Source of the DNA: JBOHUX01 sp050734915
GTDB taxonomy: Bacteria; Chloroflexota; Dormibacteria; Dormibacterales; Dormibacteraceae
Assembly: GCA_050734915.1 (NCBI GenBank)
Contig: JBOHUX010000140.1
Coordinates: 1-6,119 of the forward strand
Direction of reading: 5' to 3'
DNA length: 6,119 nt
Shown here: one piece after another, positions 5,107 to 6,119 of the stretch
How the letters are laid out: each line of letters opens with the position of its first letter
How positions within the stretch are numbered: the stretch's first letter is position 1
Translations under genes and position numbers: made by a program
Notes under the pieces: generated by a model
Seen by the model: only the letters and a program-made list of their open reading frames with translations
What the model was told of the DNA's origin: nothing
Databases searched by the model: none

Positions 5107-5565
5107 ATGCTCGAGATCGAGATGCGGGGACAGGCGGAGGGAGGGTCGCGGCAGGCCCCCACGGGCGTGCTGGTCACGCGCCGGGCGACCTTCGCCGCCG
5201 CCCACACGCTGAGGCGGACGGACTGGGATGAGGACCGCAACCGGTCGGTCTTCGGCGCCTGCGCGGGCGACCACGGCCACAACTACCAGCTCGAGGTGAG
5301 CGTGGCCGGCGTCCCCGAGCCCGACACCGGCATGGTCGTCAACCTCAAGGATCTCGACCAGGCCATGCGCCTGGCCGTCATCGAAAAGGTGGACCACCGG
5401 CACCTGAACCGCGACGTGGACTTCCTGCGGGGCCGGATCCCAACCGCCGAGAACCTGGCCCTCGCCTTCTGGATGGAGCTGGAGAAGGCGCTCCCGGATG
5501 GCTCCCTGCGGCGGGTGCGCCTGGTGGAGTCGGAGAACAACTCGGTGGAGGTTTTCCGGGGGTGA
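5107..5565 (+). CDS. queD: 6-pyruvoyl-tetrahydropterin synthase / QueD family
   Basis: A zinc-dependent enzyme acting on 7,8-dihydroneopterin triphosphate; as QueD it makes 6-carboxy-tetrahydropterin for preQ0/queuosine synthesis. Counting from ATG 5107 (152 residues), the zinc ligands are H33 (FAAAH), H56 and H58 (DHGHNY). The catalytic Cys is C52, in the Cys-x3-His-Gly-His arrangement of QueD/PTPS-II rather than the Glu-substituted PTPS-III. D96-H97 (VDHRHLN) and E141 (ESENNSVEV) complete the active site, and PTAEN is at 112-116. The loop between FAAAH and the Cys (WDEDRNRSVFGAC) resembles the longer animal-type PTPS loop. The start could instead be GTG 5098 or ATG 5122; the first ~20 residues are variable and do not decide it. 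The stop overlaps the folE start (GTGA). Queuosine versus pterin function depends on genes beyond the window. Confidence 0.92.
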   Translation: MLEIEMRGQAEGGSRQAPTGVLVTRRATFAAAHTLRRTDWDEDRNRSVFGACAGDHGHNYQLEVSVAGVPEPDTGMVVNLKDLDQAMRLAVIEKVDHRHLNRDVDFLRGRIPTAENLALAFWMELEKALPDGSLRRVRLVESENNSVEVFRG

Positions 5566-6119
5566 GCATCTTCCAGCCCAGCTTCCAAAACGATCCGGCT
5601 CCCACCGACGAGCTGCCCGACACCGTCACCCGTCTGCTCGAGCTGCTCGGTGAGGATCCCGGCCGGGAGGGGCTGGCGGACACGCCCGCGCGGGTCGCCG
5701 CCTCCCTTCGGCATCTGACCGAGGGATACGGGATGGACGCCGCCGAGGTGATCGGTGACGCCCTCTTCGACCAGGAGTACGACGAGGTCGTGCTGGTCAG
5801 GGACATTCAGTTCTACAGCCTCTGCGAGCACCACCTGCTCCCGTTCTTCGGCAGCTGCCACGTCGCGTACGTGCCCCGCGGGAAGGTGGTCGGACTGAGC
5901 AAGATCCCGCGCGTCGTGGACGTCTATTCGCACCGTCTCCAGCTCCAGGAACGGCTCACCCGCCAGATCGCGGAGGCGTTCCACGAGGTGCTGAGGCCGG
6001 ACGGCGTGGCGGTGATCATGGACGCCCGCCACATGTGCATGGAGATGAGGGGGGTGGAGCGGCCCGGCGGTCAGACCGTCACGACCAGCATGCTGGGCGC
6101 CTTCCGCGACGAGGGGCAC
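5562..6119 (+). CDS. folE: GTP cyclohydrolase I (3' end beyond window)
   Basis: Converts GTP to 7,8-dihydroneopterin triphosphate plus formate, the entry step of folate, tetrahydrobiopterin and queuosine synthesis. The frame is open for 186 codons to the window edge and lacks only a short C-terminal tail, since the family-final segment TVTTSMLGAFR (172-182) is present. The visible zinc ligands are C88 and H91 in LCEHHLLPF (with H90) and C159 in RHMCMEMRGV. Other conserved elements are GREGLADTPARV (34-45), GLSKIPRVV (111-119) and RLQLQERLT (125-133). Residue 124 is His where an Arg is usual before RLQ, a mild deviation. It starts at GTG 5562 inside the queD stop (GTGA), with GTGGAGG at 5545-5551 ten bases upstream. 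Coupling to queD places the substrate-producing and substrate-using enzymes together. Confidence 0.95.
   Translation, partial: MSIFQPSFQNDPAPTDELPDTVTRLLELLGEDPGREGLADTPARVAASLRHLTEGYGMDAAEVIGDALFDQEYDEVVLVRDIQFYSLCEHHLLPFFGSCHVAYVPRGKVVGLSKIPRVVDVYSHRLQLQERLTRQIAEAFHEVLRPDGVAVIMDARHMCMEMRGVERPGGQTVTTSMLGAFRDEGH

Noticed and set aside
5283..6119. A long minus-strand open frame opposite queD and folE
   Set aside because: The plus strand carries unmistakable QueD and FolE motifs there, and the minus translation resembles nothing known.

Overview
This is a very GC-rich, gene-dense stretch of a bacterial chromosome. It carries eight apparently functional protein genes, two of them cut by the window edges, plus one broken gene pair. 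The order R3H/Ycf45-type ATPase, tmk, then a DarA-type cyclic-di-AMP receptor is typical of Terrabacteria (Firmicutes, Chloroflexota and relatives). Combined with the high GC, it points to a Chloroflexota-like or related GC-rich lineage. That assignment is inference; the window contains no rRNA or other decisive marker.

Layout. (1) Bases 1-1325, plus strand: a tight operon with the 3' end of an R3H-domain ATPase gene, tmk (thymidylate kinase) and darA (PII-like c-di-AMP sensor). The genes overlap or lie a few bases apart. (2) Bases 1330-1936, minus strand: the fused remains of an ABC exporter. The first ~91 codons of a LolD/MacB-type ATPase run straight into the last ~110 codons of an FtsX-type permease, followed by a one-base frameshift, so neither subunit can work. 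An intact PadR-family repressor gene (1929-2477) lies immediately upstream and presumably once controlled the transporter. (3) Bases 2487-3095, minus: a histidine-phosphatase-superfamily enzyme. (4) Bases 3096-3233: a 138-base spacer holding an imperfect inverted repeat. (5) Bases 3234-5077, minus: a PolX-like HhH+PHP phosphoesterase without the polymerase core, overlapping by four bases a class I SAM-dependent methyltransferase. (6) Bases 5078-5106: a very short divergent start region with the window's best -10-like hexamer. (7) Bases 5107-6119, plus: a 6-pyruvoyl-tetrahydropterin synthase/QueD-family gene overlapping folE (GTP cyclohydrolase I), which runs off the right end.

How the genes relate. 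FolE converts GTP to 7,8-dihydroneopterin triphosphate, the substrate of QueD, so the right-hand pair makes the first two steps of preQ0/queuosine or pterin synthesis. The left-hand operon combines nucleotide metabolism with second-messenger sensing. The central minus-strand genes are probably one or two transcription units reading away from the divergent start region.

I see no CRISPR array, insertion sequence, tRNA or rRNA gene, and nothing I can defend as a new biological system. The clearest oddities are the ABC transporter deletion scar, the polymerase-less PolX relative, the unusual start of darA, and the near-leaderless divergent starts.
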